Shown: piece after piece, positions 55,345-64,000 of the stretch
Layout of the letters: each line of letters begins with the position of its first letter
Position numbering within the stretch: the stretch's first letter is position 1
NCBI GenBank assembly: GCA_002862125.1
Contig: PHSP01000003.1
Location: 682,001 to 746,000, forward strand
Length of the DNA: 64,000 nt
Origin: Methylobacter sp. KS41
Lineage (GTDB): Bacteria > Pseudomonadota > Gammaproteobacteria > Methylococcales > Methylomonadaceae
Reading direction: 5' to 3'
The notes under the pieces: generated by a model
What the model was told of the DNA's origin: nothing
Seen by the model: the letters and a program-made list of their open reading frames with translations, nothing else
Databases searched by the model: none
Position numbers and translations under genes: made by a program

Positions 55345-57228
55345 TTACAACTCTATACGGATTCCGAGTTCCACAACCCGGTCAACAGGTATTTTAAAAA
55401 ATTCAATCGCACTGGACGAGTTGTGAAATAAATACCTGAACAATGCCCTGCGCCATTTCGGCATGGGGCTTTTGTTGCGAAAAGATATTTGTTCGCTGCC
55501 AATGAAAAAAGATGCATTTTTGGGATCGAAATCCAGCCCTTCCTGAACGCATAACTCCAGGGCGCGGCGCACGTCCGCGTTTTGCTTGAAACCATAATAT
55601 AATTTCACCCTGAAGAAATCCTGGTTTTTGCCAAAAGCTCTGATCTTAACCAGACGTGTTTCGTCAACATAGGGTTCGTTGGTGGTAACAATGGTCAGTA
55701 CAATAATTCGCTCATGCAACACATGATTGTGTTCAAGATTGTGCAGCAGCACTTGAGGCACGCCGTGTAAGCTTCTGGTCAAATAAATCGCAGTGCCCGG
55801 CACTCGCGCCAATTCATCGATCATTTTTTCTTCCATATCTTCGAACAATACCCGTTTTTCATCCAGATATTCTAATAGCAGCGCGCGGCCTTTTATCCAG
55901 GTTGTCATCACCAGAAACAGCACGGCGCCAACGATCAGAGGGAGCCAACCGCCGGTAGGGATCTTCAAGCTATTGGAAGAAAGAAAGATAAAGTCAACCG
56001 TTAAAAAAACCGATAAAAACGTCACGCTCGTGTATTTATTCCATTTCCAGAGTTCTTGAATGACAATGAATGCCAACAGAGTGGTAGCCATCATCGTTCC
56101 TGTTACCGCCAGGCCATAAGCCGAAGCCAATGCAGTCGAAGAACGGAAACTCAGCACCAGCAGGAAAACTGATAACATCAACAGCCAATTAACCGCAGGT
56201 ACATAGACCTGTCCCCTTTCATGGCCTGAAGTGTGCAAAACGTTCATGCGCGGACAGTAACCCAGTTGTATGGCTTGCCGGGTCATCGAAAATGCGCCCG
56301 AGATCACCGCTTGCGAGGCAATGACGGTTGCCAGCGTCGATAAAATCAGTAAAGGATACAGAGCCCAGTCCGGTGCAAGTAAATAGAAGGGATTTACTAT
56401 CGCATCGGGGTGGCCGATCAGTAATGCGCCTTGACCGAAATAGTTGAGCAGCAGCGCCGGAAACACGAAACTGAACCATGCGTAACGGATGGGTTTCAGG
56501 CCGAAGTGTCCCATATCGGCGTACAGGGCTTCAGCGCCGGTGATCACCAGCACCACCGCGCCCATAATCAAAAATCCATGCCAGCCTAACTCAATCAGCA
56601 AGCGCACAGCATAATAAGGGTTAATCGCCAGCAACACGTCCGGCTCATCGACAATATTAATTGCGCCCAAGACCGCAAGCAAACCAAACCATACACACAT
56701 AACCGGCGAAAATAGTTTACCTACCTTGCCGGTGCCTTTCTCTTGCAGAATAAAAAGCCCGCCCAGCACTGCGATGGTAACCGGCAACACATAATGGACC
56801 ATTGACGGAGCAATAATTTGCAGTCCTTCCACCGCGCTGAGCACAGAGATCGCCGGGGTGATGATGCTGTCGCCGTAAAACAACACGGTTCCGAGCAAGC
56901 CTACTGTGACGATGAAACGCACTTTTTTGGGATGCGCCTTGGAACAAGTCTGTGCGAGCGCCATTAGCGCCATAATGCCGCCTTCGCCGTTGTTGTCGGC
57001 GCGCATGATGAAGATTGCGTATTTGATGGCTACCACCAGCGCTAATGACCAAAAAACCAGGGACAATACGCCAAACACATGGATTTTATCTATCATTAAA
57101 CCTTCGTGAAATATTTCCTTGAGAGCATAAAGCGGGCTGGTGCCGATGTCGCCGAATACGACGCCTATAGCACCCATCGCCAGTCCGGCCAATTGTTCTT
57201 TGGATTTATTTGGTGAATTTGTGGGCAT
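55345..57228 (-). CDS. kup: Kup-type potassium uptake protein, copy 1
   Basis: This is a 627-residue K+/H+ symporter of the KUP/HAK/KT family with about twelve membrane helices (residues 15-470) and a cytoplasmic C-terminal domain. The family signature GAIGVVFGDIGTSPLYALKEIF is at the N-terminus. Other landmarks are GDSIITPAISVLSAVEG and ALYADMGHFGLKPIRYAWF. AGGAG lies upstream of ATG 57228. A second kup lies at 62062, and the two are identical over 221 bp near their 3' ends. The hairpin at 55280 probably ends the transcript. Confidence 0.95.
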   Translation of the reverse strand: MPTNSPNKSKEQLAGLAMGAIGVVFGDIGTSPLYALKEIFHEGLMIDKIHVFGVLSLVFWSLALVVAIKYAIFIMRADNNGEGGIMALMALAQTCSKAHPKKVRFIVTVGLLGTVLFYGDSIITPAISVLSAVEGLQIIAPSMVHYVLPVTIAVLGGLFILQEKGTGKVGKLFSPVMCVWFGLLAVLGAINIVDEPDVLLAINPYYAVRLLIELGWHGFLIMGAVVLVITGAEALYADMGHFGLKPIRYAWFSFVFPALLLNYFGQGALLIGHPDAIVNPFYLLAPDWALYPLLILSTLATVIASQAVISGAFSMTRQAIQLGYCPRMNVLHTSGHERGQVYVPAVNWLLMLSVFLLVLSFRSSTALASAYGLAVTGTMMATTLLAFIVIQELWKWNKYTSVTFLSVFLTVDFIFLSSNSLKIPTGGWLPLIVGAVLFLVMTTWIKGRALLLEYLDEKRVLFEDMEEKMIDELARVPGTAIYLTRSLHGVPQVLLHNLEHNHVLHERIIVLTIVTTNEPYVDETRLVKIRAFGKNQDFFRVKLYYGFKQNADVRRALELCVQEGLDFDPKNASFFIGSEQISFRNKSPMPKWRRALFRYLFHNSSSAIEFFKIPVDRVVELGIRIEL

Positions 57229-57385
57229 TTATGTAACCAACTCCTGCGGTATAAATTTTATGAAAAATAATCGCATGTCATGATTTTTATTCAATGACGC
57301 ATCAGATAAAGAAAATAGGGGGAATTGTTTCTTCAGTTCATCGTGGAAGGAATACCGCTTGTGCCTGCAACTTTGACTCAACAGC

Positions 57386-58816
57386 TTAAAAAAACCTGGC
57401 ATTGATCCAAAAATGCACGGCGATGCTGGCGAAATAGCCCAGTAAAATAACGGGCATCCAACGCATGTGGAAGGTGAAAGTATAGCCTTCCTTGATTTGG
57501 CCGAGCAATGCGACTCCAGGCGCTGATCCTATTGCCAGCAGACTGCCGCCTACGCCGAGTGTTAAAGTCAGCAGCAGCCACTGTCCCTGATGGAGATCGG
57601 GATGCATGCTCAATACGGCGAACATCAAGGTGCCGTTATCAATAAATGCAGACGAAAGGCCGATACTAATATTGGCAACGGTGGGGTTCAACTGTCCGAA
57701 CAGAAAATGCGCAATGGCATCAAGGTAGCCGATAAATCCGAGAGCTCCAATAATCATCATCGCGCCATAAAAGAATAACAGCGTGTCCCATTCGACATTA
57801 CCGACATTCTTGAATACGTCAAAATCCTGTTTTCTATTATTGGCCGGAGCATCCACCTGAAAGAGCTCGTATACATGGGCAAAGTCGTTCTTCACTTTTT
57901 TTGCCGACTTGGTCAGATAGAAGCAGAAAAATTGTAATAATCCGAGCCCCGCCATCATACCTGCGGCGGGAGGCAGTTCCAGAACGACGTTAGACCAGAC
58001 CGTAATAACGAGCGTCACGATGAAAAGGAAAATCACACGCTTGCTGCCACGGCGAAGCCAGATGGCGCTTGTGGACGCTGCCGGAGTTTCCTTGGGGACG
58101 AAAAAATGCATGACGGCCGCGGGCAAAAGAAAGTTGACCAGACACGGTACCGCCAATGAAAAGAACTCATAGAAATGCAAGATTTTATGTTGCCACACGA
58201 ACAGTGTCGAAATACCGCCTAAAGGGCTTAACGAGCCGCCGGCATTGGTCGCCACGACGATATTGACGCAAGCCAAGCCGACGAATTCTTTATTTTTTTT
58301 ACCAACGGCAGCCGCAATAGCGCCCATTAAAAGACCCACCGCCATGCCGCTAATCACTGTTGAAAGAAGAAAGGCCAGCGCCCCGGTAATCCAGAACAAT
58401 TGCCGGTAGCTGTATTGACGGCTTAACAGCCAAATCCTGAGTCCATCGAAGACGCCGCGTTCCTCCATGGCGTTCAGGTAGGTCATCGACACCAGGATAA
58501 ACAAAAACAATTCGACATAAGCAAGCAGATTGCTTTCAAAGGCCACTGCCGCTACTTTGGCTTCTCCATGCAAGGCATAGACAATGCAAATCGCAAACCA
58601 TACAACCGCCGATCCCAAAACCATCGGTTTGGATTTGCGCAGCTCGATTATATCTTCCGACATTGCAGCTACATAGGCCAGAACGGTTACTGCGATAGAA
58701 AGATAGCCAATAACATGATGGGTTAAGTTCATATGTGGCGGCGAACCAGCCGTTTCGGACGCTAAAGCCGTTTCAGGCAAGAGCAGCGAAGCAATTACAA
58801 ATAGCAGACTGTTCAT
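57386..58816 (-). CDS. nhaD: NhaD-type Na+/H+ antiporter
   Basis: This 476-residue inner-membrane antiporter has an N-terminal signal-like helix and about twelve further helices. NhaD-typical segments are AYVAAMSEDIIELRKSKPMVLGSAVVWF, IVVATNAGGSLSPLGGISTLFVWQ and a C-terminal ALSMHPDLHQGQWLLLTLTLGVGGSLLAIGSAPGVALLG. It expels Na+ in exchange for protons. It stands between kup and dedA on the same strand, in line with a salt or pH homeostasis block. The length is normal. Confidence 0.92.
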   Translation of the reverse strand: MNSLLFVIASLLLPETALASETAGSPPHMNLTHHVIGYLSIAVTVLAYVAAMSEDIIELRKSKPMVLGSAVVWFAICIVYALHGEAKVAAVAFESNLLAYVELFLFILVSMTYLNAMEERGVFDGLRIWLLSRQYSYRQLFWITGALAFLLSTVISGMAVGLLMGAIAAAVGKKNKEFVGLACVNIVVATNAGGSLSPLGGISTLFVWQHKILHFYEFFSLAVPCLVNFLLPAAVMHFFVPKETPAASTSAIWLRRGSKRVIFLFIVTLVITVWSNVVLELPPAAGMMAGLGLLQFFCFYLTKSAKKVKNDFAHVYELFQVDAPANNRKQDFDVFKNVGNVEWDTLLFFYGAMMIIGALGFIGYLDAIAHFLFGQLNPTVANISIGLSSAFIDNGTLMFAVLSMHPDLHQGQWLLLTLTLGVGGSLLAIGSAPGVALLGQIKEGYTFTFHMRWMPVILLGYFASIAVHFWINARFF

Positions 58817-58888
58817 TATCGGATCATTTGAATTATTGAAGTTGCAAAGAGATTTGTTACACAGGGTTTAAAATAGCGTGTCTCGCTG

Positions 58889-59509
58889 CTATTCCATGGT
58901 TCGGATGCGGGCAAGTTTTTTTCGATGCAGGGAAATATATACGGTCACCAAAACAAAGCTGGCAGCCAGGACCCCGATAATTGCCTGGTGGGAGTATTGC
59001 TTGATTAATGCTTCGTTATCGCCCAGGAAATAGCCGATCCAGGTCAGAATAGAGACCCAGATGAAAGCGCCAAGCAATGTGTAAACAGAAAATTTGATGT
59101 GGTTCATGGCCGCTAATCCGGCAGGCAGTGAAATCAAGTGCCGGATGACGGGTAACAAACGGCCAATGAACGTTGAAATCTCGCCGTGGCTGGCAAAATA
59201 ATCTTCAACACGACGAAAATGTTCTTCTGTTATCAATACATAACGCCCGTATTTGAGTAAAAACGGCCGGCCCAAATAGTGGGCGGCGAAATAATTCAAA
59301 TAAGCGCCAAACAGGCTGCCCAGAGTGCCGCTGAGTATGACCAGAGCCAAGTTCATTTTTCCTTGCTGCACCAAGTAGCCGGCCGGAGTCATGATGATTT
59401 CGCTAGGTATCGGCACTAGCGAACTTTCCAGCGCCATCAGCAAAAAAATGCCGGTATAGCCCATGGAACCGATGGTTGTGACCAGCCAATTGATGACTTC
59501 GTGCAGCAT
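58889..59509 (-). CDS. DedA-family inner-membrane protein
   Basis: From ATG 59509 (AGAGAGAAA upstream) the product is 206 residues, with about four to five membrane segments. The DedA motifs are MALESSLVPIPSEIIMTPAGYL, LGSLFGAYLNYFAAHYLGRPFLLKYGRYVLI and FIGRLLPVIRHLISLPAGLAAM. DedA proteins flip lipid carriers such as C55-P or phospholipids and affect membrane potential; the substrate here is unknown. An in-frame ATG at 59560 is less likely. Confidence 0.88.
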   Translation of the reverse strand: MLHEVINWLVTTIGSMGYTGIFLLMALESSLVPIPSEIIMTPAGYLVQQGKMNLALVILSGTLGSLFGAYLNYFAAHYLGRPFLLKYGRYVLITEEHFRRVEDYFASHGEISTFIGRLLPVIRHLISLPAGLAAMNHIKFSVYTLLGAFIWVSILTWIGYFLGDNEALIKQYSHQAIIGVLAASFVLVTVYISLHRKKLARIRTME

Positions 59510-59862
59510 TTCTTTTCTCTCTGAATGGATGAAAGTTAGGGGTATTTTTTTGTCGTGCAACGGATAAACATTACCAGAGAATCCGGCTTCACGATATATA
59601 GATTTTTGCGGATCTGGGGTTTAGTGAGCGATGGAACGTAAAAACCGGCAGAGTTGGATGGGTAGCCGGTGAACGGCAAAAGGGCTGGCGGGAGCATTTG
59701 CACAGAAAGTTACGATTTCACCATTGGTTTTCCCGCTTTGATGCTTTTGGAAATAACTCAATTTCGTGGATTTCGCCCAAAATGCCCGGCCTGCATTTTT
59801 CACTATATTTTTCCCTTTTCCACCCTTGGAGGGCAAGACCCATTGGCCGGTAGAACCATGCA
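59510..59862. other. Intergenic region between tatA and dedA, nothing recognised
   Basis: This 353-bp gap separates the two minus-strand genes. Frames present are shadows without ribosome binding sites. No hairpin of note. Confidence 0.45.
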
Positions 59863-60087
59863 TTAAGCGTGAGAATCAGGTTTTTCGTCTTTCCCCGGCT
59901 TTTCTTCGCCATCAGGGACTTCACCTTTATTTCCGGAGGAATTATCTTCCTCGCCTTCTTTAAGCGCCCCACGAAAGTTTTTGATTGCCGCGCCCAAATC
60001 AGAACCCACATTACGCAGCCGCTGAGTCCCAAATAAAATAATAACCACGGCTAATATAATTAACAATTTAGTGACACTTATACCCAT
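59863..60087 (-). CDS. tatA: Sec-independent translocase subunit TatA
   Basis: This 74-residue protein has an N-terminal membrane helix (VTKLLIILAVVIILFGTQRLRNVG) with the TatA hinge FG. The amphipathic helix SDLGAAIKNFRGALKEGE follows, then an acidic-basic tail. TatA forms the pore for folded twin-arginine substrates. tatB and tatC are not adjacent; they must be elsewhere or TatA acts as a TatE-like extra copy. It is preceded by TCCGGAGTTGAAAAATGGG-like context with GGAG 9 nt before ATG 60087. Confidence 0.9.
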   Translation of the reverse strand: MGISVTKLLIILAVVIILFGTQRLRNVGSDLGAAIKNFRGALKEGEEDNSSGNKGEVPDGEEKPGKDEKPDSHA

Positions 60088-60190
60088 TTTTCAACTCCGG
60101 ATGATTGTCTGATACAGGTTCTATTTTACTTGTTTGTTTACTTTCCCGCGAACAGAATAAATCAGGCCGGATAAATGTATCAATTTGATT

Positions 60191-61513
60191 CTAAAGACCG
60201 CTGATTTTATCAGGATAAATTTGCACAAAGAGAGTACGCGGTCCATGCATTTTTTTGATCACAATATCAAATTGATTGAATTCAATTTTCTGACCTTCTA
60301 CCGGGATATCCTGGAGTTTAGACATGATAAGGCCGCCGATTGATACTTCGTCTTCCAGTTCGAGATCTTCGTTTTCAATATCGATTCCCAGTATCCGTTC
60401 CAGCGAGAATATTGGCAGACTACCTTTGACTATCAGCGTGCCGTCATCGAGCCGGGTCCAGTCATTATTGTTTTGACGAAATTCATCGCGTATCTCACCC
60501 ACCATTGCGCTTAACAAATTATCCAGTGTAATGAAGCCTTGCGGTTTGTGCCCCTTATGTCCAATAACTGCAAAATGTGCAGCCCCCTTGCGGAAGTAAC
60601 GGAATAAGTCCAGTGCGGACGCATCCGGCAAGATGTATTGGATCGGCCGCAGGTAATTATGCAAAGTTTCAATTGCTTTACCTTCCTGTTGAGCAAAAAA
60701 CAAATCTTTCAAATGTATCACTCCCAGTACATCAACACCGTTAGTATCAAAATAAGGATAACGGCTGAACCGCGTGTGATAAATAGTTTCCATGTTTTCC
60801 TGCAAAGACCGGGACCGGTGCAATGCCGTAATTTCGTGAATCGGCCGCATCAGGTCGGAGACTTCCAGTTCGCTGAAATCGAGTGATTTTGCCAGGATAT
60901 TCCATTCATCGCGAGTAAACCGGTCGTCCTGGTCCTTGCCGCGCAAAATAAGTTTAAGTTCGTCGGCTGAATAATGCGCATCGTGACCATGAACATCACC
61001 CAGGCCAAACAGGCGCAGCACCAGATTGGCGCTGGAGTTGAGCAACCAGATAGCCGGATACATCAGCCAATGAAAACCATAAAGGGGGGCTGCGCTCCAT
61101 AACCCGATCTGTTCAGGATTCCTGATCGCCATCGATTTTGGCGCTAGCTCGCCAACCACGATATGCAGAAACGAGATAATTGAAAAAGCACAAGCGAATG
61201 AAATTCCATGTATCATTTCCGGCGCGGTAACTCCGAGCCTGCCGAATATGGGTTCCAGCAGTCTGGCAAAGGCAGGTTCGCCAATCCAGCCTAATCCAAG
61301 CGATGCGAGCGTTATGCCGAGCTGGCAAGCTGATAAATAGGCGTCGAGTTTTGAGTGTACCTTTGCCAGTAAATATCCACGCCAGCCCCGTGTTCTGGCA
61401 ATCTCACGAATACGCGTCTGTCTCAGTTTGACCAGACCAAACTCTGCCGCTACAAAAAAGCCATTGAGCGCGACTAGCAATAAAGCGTAAATGATCAGAA
61501 AAAGATTATTCAT
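60191..61513 (-). CDS. CNNM/CorC-family membrane protein (DUF21, CBS pair, CorC_HlyC), second copy
   Basis: This 440-residue protein has an N-terminal DUF21 membrane domain (about 1-195, NGFFVAAEFGLVKLRQTRIREIA, and later VGELAPKSMAIRNPEQIGLWSA). A CBS pair (about 215-340, with VSDLMRPIHEITALHRS and PQGFITLDNLLSAMVGEIRDEF) and a C-terminal CorC_HlyC domain (about 355-435) follow. It is related to the 26578 gene but belongs to a different sub-branch. Family role: Mg2+/Co2+ homeostasis or haemolysin-like export, unproven here. It stands between tatA and the second kup. Confidence 0.88.
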   Translation of the reverse strand: MNNLFLIIYALLLVALNGFFVAAEFGLVKLRQTRIREIARTRGWRGYLLAKVHSKLDAYLSACQLGITLASLGLGWIGEPAFARLLEPIFGRLGVTAPEMIHGISFACAFSIISFLHIVVGELAPKSMAIRNPEQIGLWSAAPLYGFHWLMYPAIWLLNSSANLVLRLFGLGDVHGHDAHYSADELKLILRGKDQDDRFTRDEWNILAKSLDFSELEVSDLMRPIHEITALHRSRSLQENMETIYHTRFSRYPYFDTNGVDVLGVIHLKDLFFAQQEGKAIETLHNYLRPIQYILPDASALDLFRYFRKGAAHFAVIGHKGHKPQGFITLDNLLSAMVGEIRDEFRQNNNDWTRLDDGTLIVKGSLPIFSLERILGIDIENEDLELEDEVSIGGLIMSKLQDIPVEGQKIEFNQFDIVIKKMHGPRTLFVQIYPDKISGL

Positions 61514-62061
61514 ATAACACTAAAACATTAATGGAAAGGATGACGTTGTTGGATAAATGGAAATTTGACCGAGACGCCAATTTCTTGCTTTTTCGCTAGT
61601 TTTTGACAAAAACTATCATTCAAAGCTCTCTTTAGAGACCTTTTTTCAATGCCTAACAGATTTTACATGCGGATTCATAAAAAGGATTGGGGATTTTGAT
61701 ATAAGTATCCGTGTTTTGTGTAAAAACATTGCCAATAGCCATATAAAAAACATGTTCAGTCGAAAAATTTTTCAAATTGAGGAATAAATCCGTGAGGGGG
61801 GCTCTTGTTCATGGCCTTTAAGAAATCATGAAGGAGCATGGTGTTGATCATGTCACGCTTAACTGCTGAGTTGTCAACATTTATCAATTTATTACATTTA
61901 GAGGCAAAAAACGTAAACCGGACCGTTGCGGCTTCCCGGGAAAAACTATCAGCTTATCAGTAGCGCATGGCTTTATGGAGGGAAATCTTGCCCTTTGTTA
62001 GCGGGCATGAACTTTTGGGATATTTGCGCCAGAACCCGGAATTAATGATGCTGACCCCAAC
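61514..62061. other. Intergenic region between kup copy 2 and the CorC-like gene
   Basis: This 548-bp gap holds one candidate small frame (61838-61963, plus). No other gene is recognised. GGTCTCTAAAGAGAGC at about 61630 is a short palindrome. No insertion-sequence ends flank the duplicated kup gene. Confidence 0.45.
61838..61963 (+). CDS. Possible small protein (41 residues), weak
   Basis: From ATG 61838 the frame reads MVLIMSRLTAELSTFINLLH, then LEAKNVNRTVAASREKLSAYQ. AAGGAG at 61831-61836 could serve the internal ATG at 61850 with a long spacing. The sequence looks helical and soluble. No family is recognised and it may be spurious. Confidence 0.25.
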   Translation: MVLIMSRLTAELSTFINLLHLEAKNVNRTVAASREKLSAYQ

Positions 62062-63945
62062 TTACAACTCGATGCGGATTCCGAGCTCCACAACCCGGTC
62101 AACAGGTATTTTAAAAAATTCAATCGCACTGGACGAGTTGTGAAATAAATACCTGAACAATGCCCTGCGCCATTTCGGCATGGGGCTTTTGTTGCGAAAA
62201 GATATTTGTTCGCTGCCAATGAAAAAAGATGCATTTTTGGGATCGAAATCCAGCCCTTCCTGAACGCATAACTCCAGGGCGCGGCGCACGTCCGCGTTTT
62301 GCTTGAAGCCATAATATAATTTCACCCTGAAGAAATCCCGGTTTTTGCCAAAAGCTCTGATCTTAACCAGGCGCGCTTCGTCAACATAGGGTTCGTTGGT
62401 GGTAACAATGGTCAGCACTATGATTCGCTCATGCAATACATGATTGTGTTCAAGATTGTGCAGCAGCACTTGAGGCACGCCGTGCAAGCTTCTGGTCAAA
62501 TATATCGCAGTACCCTCAACCCTGGCCAATTTAGCGTTTATTTTTTCTTCCAGATCCTCGAATAACGTTCGTCTTTCATTCATATATTCCGAAAGCAAAC
62601 CGCGCCCTTTAATCCATGTCGTCAACAATAGAAAAAGAACTGTAGCAACGACCAGCGGGAGCCAGCCGCCAGTCGGAATTTTCAGGCTATTTGAAGAAAA
62701 AAACAGGATATCTATGGATAAAAATGTCGACAGAAAAGTTATGCTGGTAATTTTTTTCCATTGCCATAACGCCTGGATGATGATGAACGCAAGCAGAGTG
62801 TCAACTATCATCGTACCGGTCACAGCAATACCGTAAGCCGAAGCAAGCGCAGAGGATGATTTAAAGCTTAACACCAGAATGAATACTGAAGTCATTAACA
62901 GCCAATTAACCGCAGGAACATAGACCTGTCCCCGCTCTTCACCGGACGTGTGTAAAATGTTCATGCGCGGACAATAACCCAGCTGGATAGCCTGTCGCGT
63001 TACCGAAAACGCGCCCGATATGACTGCCTGGGAAGCGATGACGGTTGCCAGCGTCGATAGAATCAGCAAAGGATACAGCGCCCAGGTTGGCGCAAGCAGA
63101 TAGAAAGGATTTTGTATCGCATCGGGATGATCTATCAGCAATGCTCCCTGCCCGAAATAATTGAGCAACAGAGCTGGAAACACGAAACTGAACCATGCGT
63201 ACCGGATGGGTTTCAGGCCGAAGTGCCCCATATCGGCGTACAGAGCTTCAGCGCCGGTGATCGCCAGCACCACCGCGCCCATGATCAAAAACCCATGCCA
63301 GCCTGACCCAAGCAGCAAGCGTGCTGCGTAATATGGGTTGATCGCCATCAACACGGCAGGTTCAAGGATGATGTTAATTACGCCCATGAGCGCAAGCAGA
63401 CCAAACCAGAAGCACATGACCGGGGAGAAGATTTTGCCTACCTTGCCGGTGCCTTTCGCCTGCAGGATAAACAGTCCGCCCAGCACCATGATGGTAATCG
63501 GCAACACATAATCAGCCAATGGCGGAGCGATAATTTGCAAGCCCTCGACCGCGCTGAGCACCGAGATTGCGGGAGTAATGATGCTGTCGCCAAAAAATAG
63601 CGATGCGCCTAGTAAGCCGATAGTGACGATGAAGGACATTTTTTTTGGATTATCCTTGGAACCCTGCAAGGCAAGAGCCATGAGCGCGATAATTCCTCCT
63701 TCTCCCTTGTTATCGGCACGCATGATAAAAATTGCATATTTGGTTGTTACCACCAGAGTTAATGACCAAAAAATCAGAGACAAAACACCCAGTACATGGG
63801 GTTTGTCGATCGTCAAGCCGCTGAGGAAAATTTCTTTAAGGGCATAAAGCGGACTGGTGCCGATGTCGCCGAACACAACGCCGACGGCGCTCAATGCTAA
63901 GCCAGCCACTTGCTCTTTGGATTGAATGTGTGAATTTGAGGGCAT
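62062..63945 (-). CDS. kup: Kup-type potassium uptake protein, copy 2
   Basis: From ATG 63945 the product is 627 residues, aligned with copy 1 from the first residue (MPSNSHIQSKEQVAGLALSA against MPTNSPNKSKEQLAGLAMGA). An in-frame ATG at 63990 would add 15 unrelated residues. Family landmarks are GVVFGDIGTSPLYALKEIF, GDSIITPAISVLSAVEG and ALYADMGHFGLKPIRYAWF. The last third is nearly identical to copy 1 while the middle differs at many positions. It is likely a K+/H+ symporter with overlapping function. The promoter lies near the window edge. Confidence 0.94.
   Translation of the reverse strand: MPSNSHIQSKEQVAGLALSAVGVVFGDIGTSPLYALKEIFLSGLTIDKPHVLGVLSLIFWSLTLVVTTKYAIFIMRADNKGEGGIIALMALALQGSKDNPKKMSFIVTIGLLGASLFFGDSIITPAISVLSAVEGLQIIAPPLADYVLPITIMVLGGLFILQAKGTGKVGKIFSPVMCFWFGLLALMGVINIILEPAVLMAINPYYAARLLLGSGWHGFLIMGAVVLAITGAEALYADMGHFGLKPIRYAWFSFVFPALLLNYFGQGALLIDHPDAIQNPFYLLAPTWALYPLLILSTLATVIASQAVISGAFSVTRQAIQLGYCPRMNILHTSGEERGQVYVPAVNWLLMTSVFILVLSFKSSSALASAYGIAVTGTMIVDTLLAFIIIQALWQWKKITSITFLSTFLSIDILFFSSNSLKIPTGGWLPLVVATVLFLLLTTWIKGRGLLSEYMNERRTLFEDLEEKINAKLARVEGTAIYLTRSLHGVPQVLLHNLEHNHVLHERIIVLTIVTTNEPYVDEARLVKIRAFGKNRDFFRVKLYYGFKQNADVRRALELCVQEGLDFDPKNASFFIGSEQISFRNKSPMPKWRRALFRYLFHNSSSAIEFFKIPVDRVVELGIRIEL
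62087..62307. repeat. 221-bp segment identical to 55370-55590
   Basis: The 3' coding parts of the two kup genes match base for base across these 221 bp, in the same orientation, 6717 bp apart. Identity includes synonymous third positions. Differences resume at once on both sides (55369/62086 and 55591/62308) and become frequent toward the 5' ends. This is the expected footprint of gene conversion. Confidence 0.92.
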
Positions 63946-64000
63946 TATCGTAGTTAATCTGACGCTAAATAAACGTTCAAGAAAAATCATAAGGCATGAT

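Noticed and set aside
62062-63945. Second kup as part of a composite transposon
   Set aside because: No insertion-sequence ends or transposase flank it; it is a plain paralogue with a conversion tract.

Overview
The window is about 64 kb of a bacterial chromosome. It is mostly housekeeping genes, with short islands of mobile or decaying DNA between them. Protein content (homodimeric AceE, the tig-clpP-clpX block, class I and class II fumarases, RimO, MetH, MtnA with a divergent MTA/SAH deaminase, an NdvB-like glucan synthase, a PEP-CTERM-type protein) and the moderate base composition point to a gammaproteobacterium. The overall flavour is that of a methanotroph of the Methylococcales, but no diagnostic one-carbon gene lies in the window, so this is inference.

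Layout. 1-5.0 kb: the 3' part of purT, a small DUF4124/SLT lytic transglycosylase, a PAS-PAS-PP2C phosphatase, a gene remnant, a radical SAM protein and tRNA-Leu(UAG). 5.1-8.4 kb: the protein quality-control operon tig-clpP-clpX. 8.4-10.7 kb: a minus-strand trio (TPR/membrane protein, Sel1-type lipoprotein, TerB-like protein). 10.7-13.4 kb: about 2.7 kb with no convincing large gene. 13.4-18.9 kb: the pyruvate dehydrogenase operon aceE-aceF-lpdA. 19.0-19.9 kb: a solitary integron gene cassette with a recognisable attC site and a PEP-CTERM-like gene. 20.0-23.2 kb: methionine salvage (mtnA with a cysZ-like gene, divergent from an MTA/SAH deaminase). 23.5-32.7 kb: a motif-repeat protein, proS, a CNNM/CorC-type membrane protein, an NdvB-like GH17-GT2 glucan synthase, a structured leader and class I fumarase.

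32.9-36.3 kb is a graveyard of accessory DNA: a UPF0175 antitoxin with a broken PIN toxin, a PD-(D/E)XK nuclease fragment, an IS630 fragment, and an IS256-type transposase fragment split by an intact IS1634-family element. The TTAA duplication of that insertion can be read directly. 36.3-44.1 kb holds MltD, rimO and many small lipoprotein or membrane-protein genes. 44.2-49.6 kb holds metH, a glutaredoxin-like gene and fumC. An ISL3-family element (49.6-50.9 kb) then precedes htpG and tonB-exbB-exbD.

55.3-64 kb is a minus-strand block for ion and membrane homeostasis: kup, nhaD, dedA, tatA, a second CNNM/CorC gene and a second kup. The two kup copies share a 221-bp stretch without a single difference at their 3' ends, although their 5' parts have clearly diverged. 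This suggests recent gene conversion.

The most notable observations are the lone integron cassette carrying a predicted cell-surface-sorted protein, the kup conversion tract, the reconstructable nested insertion, the two-hairpin leader before fumarase, and several small genes of 37-46 residues. I saw no CRISPR array, no rRNA and no obvious phage or defence operon.
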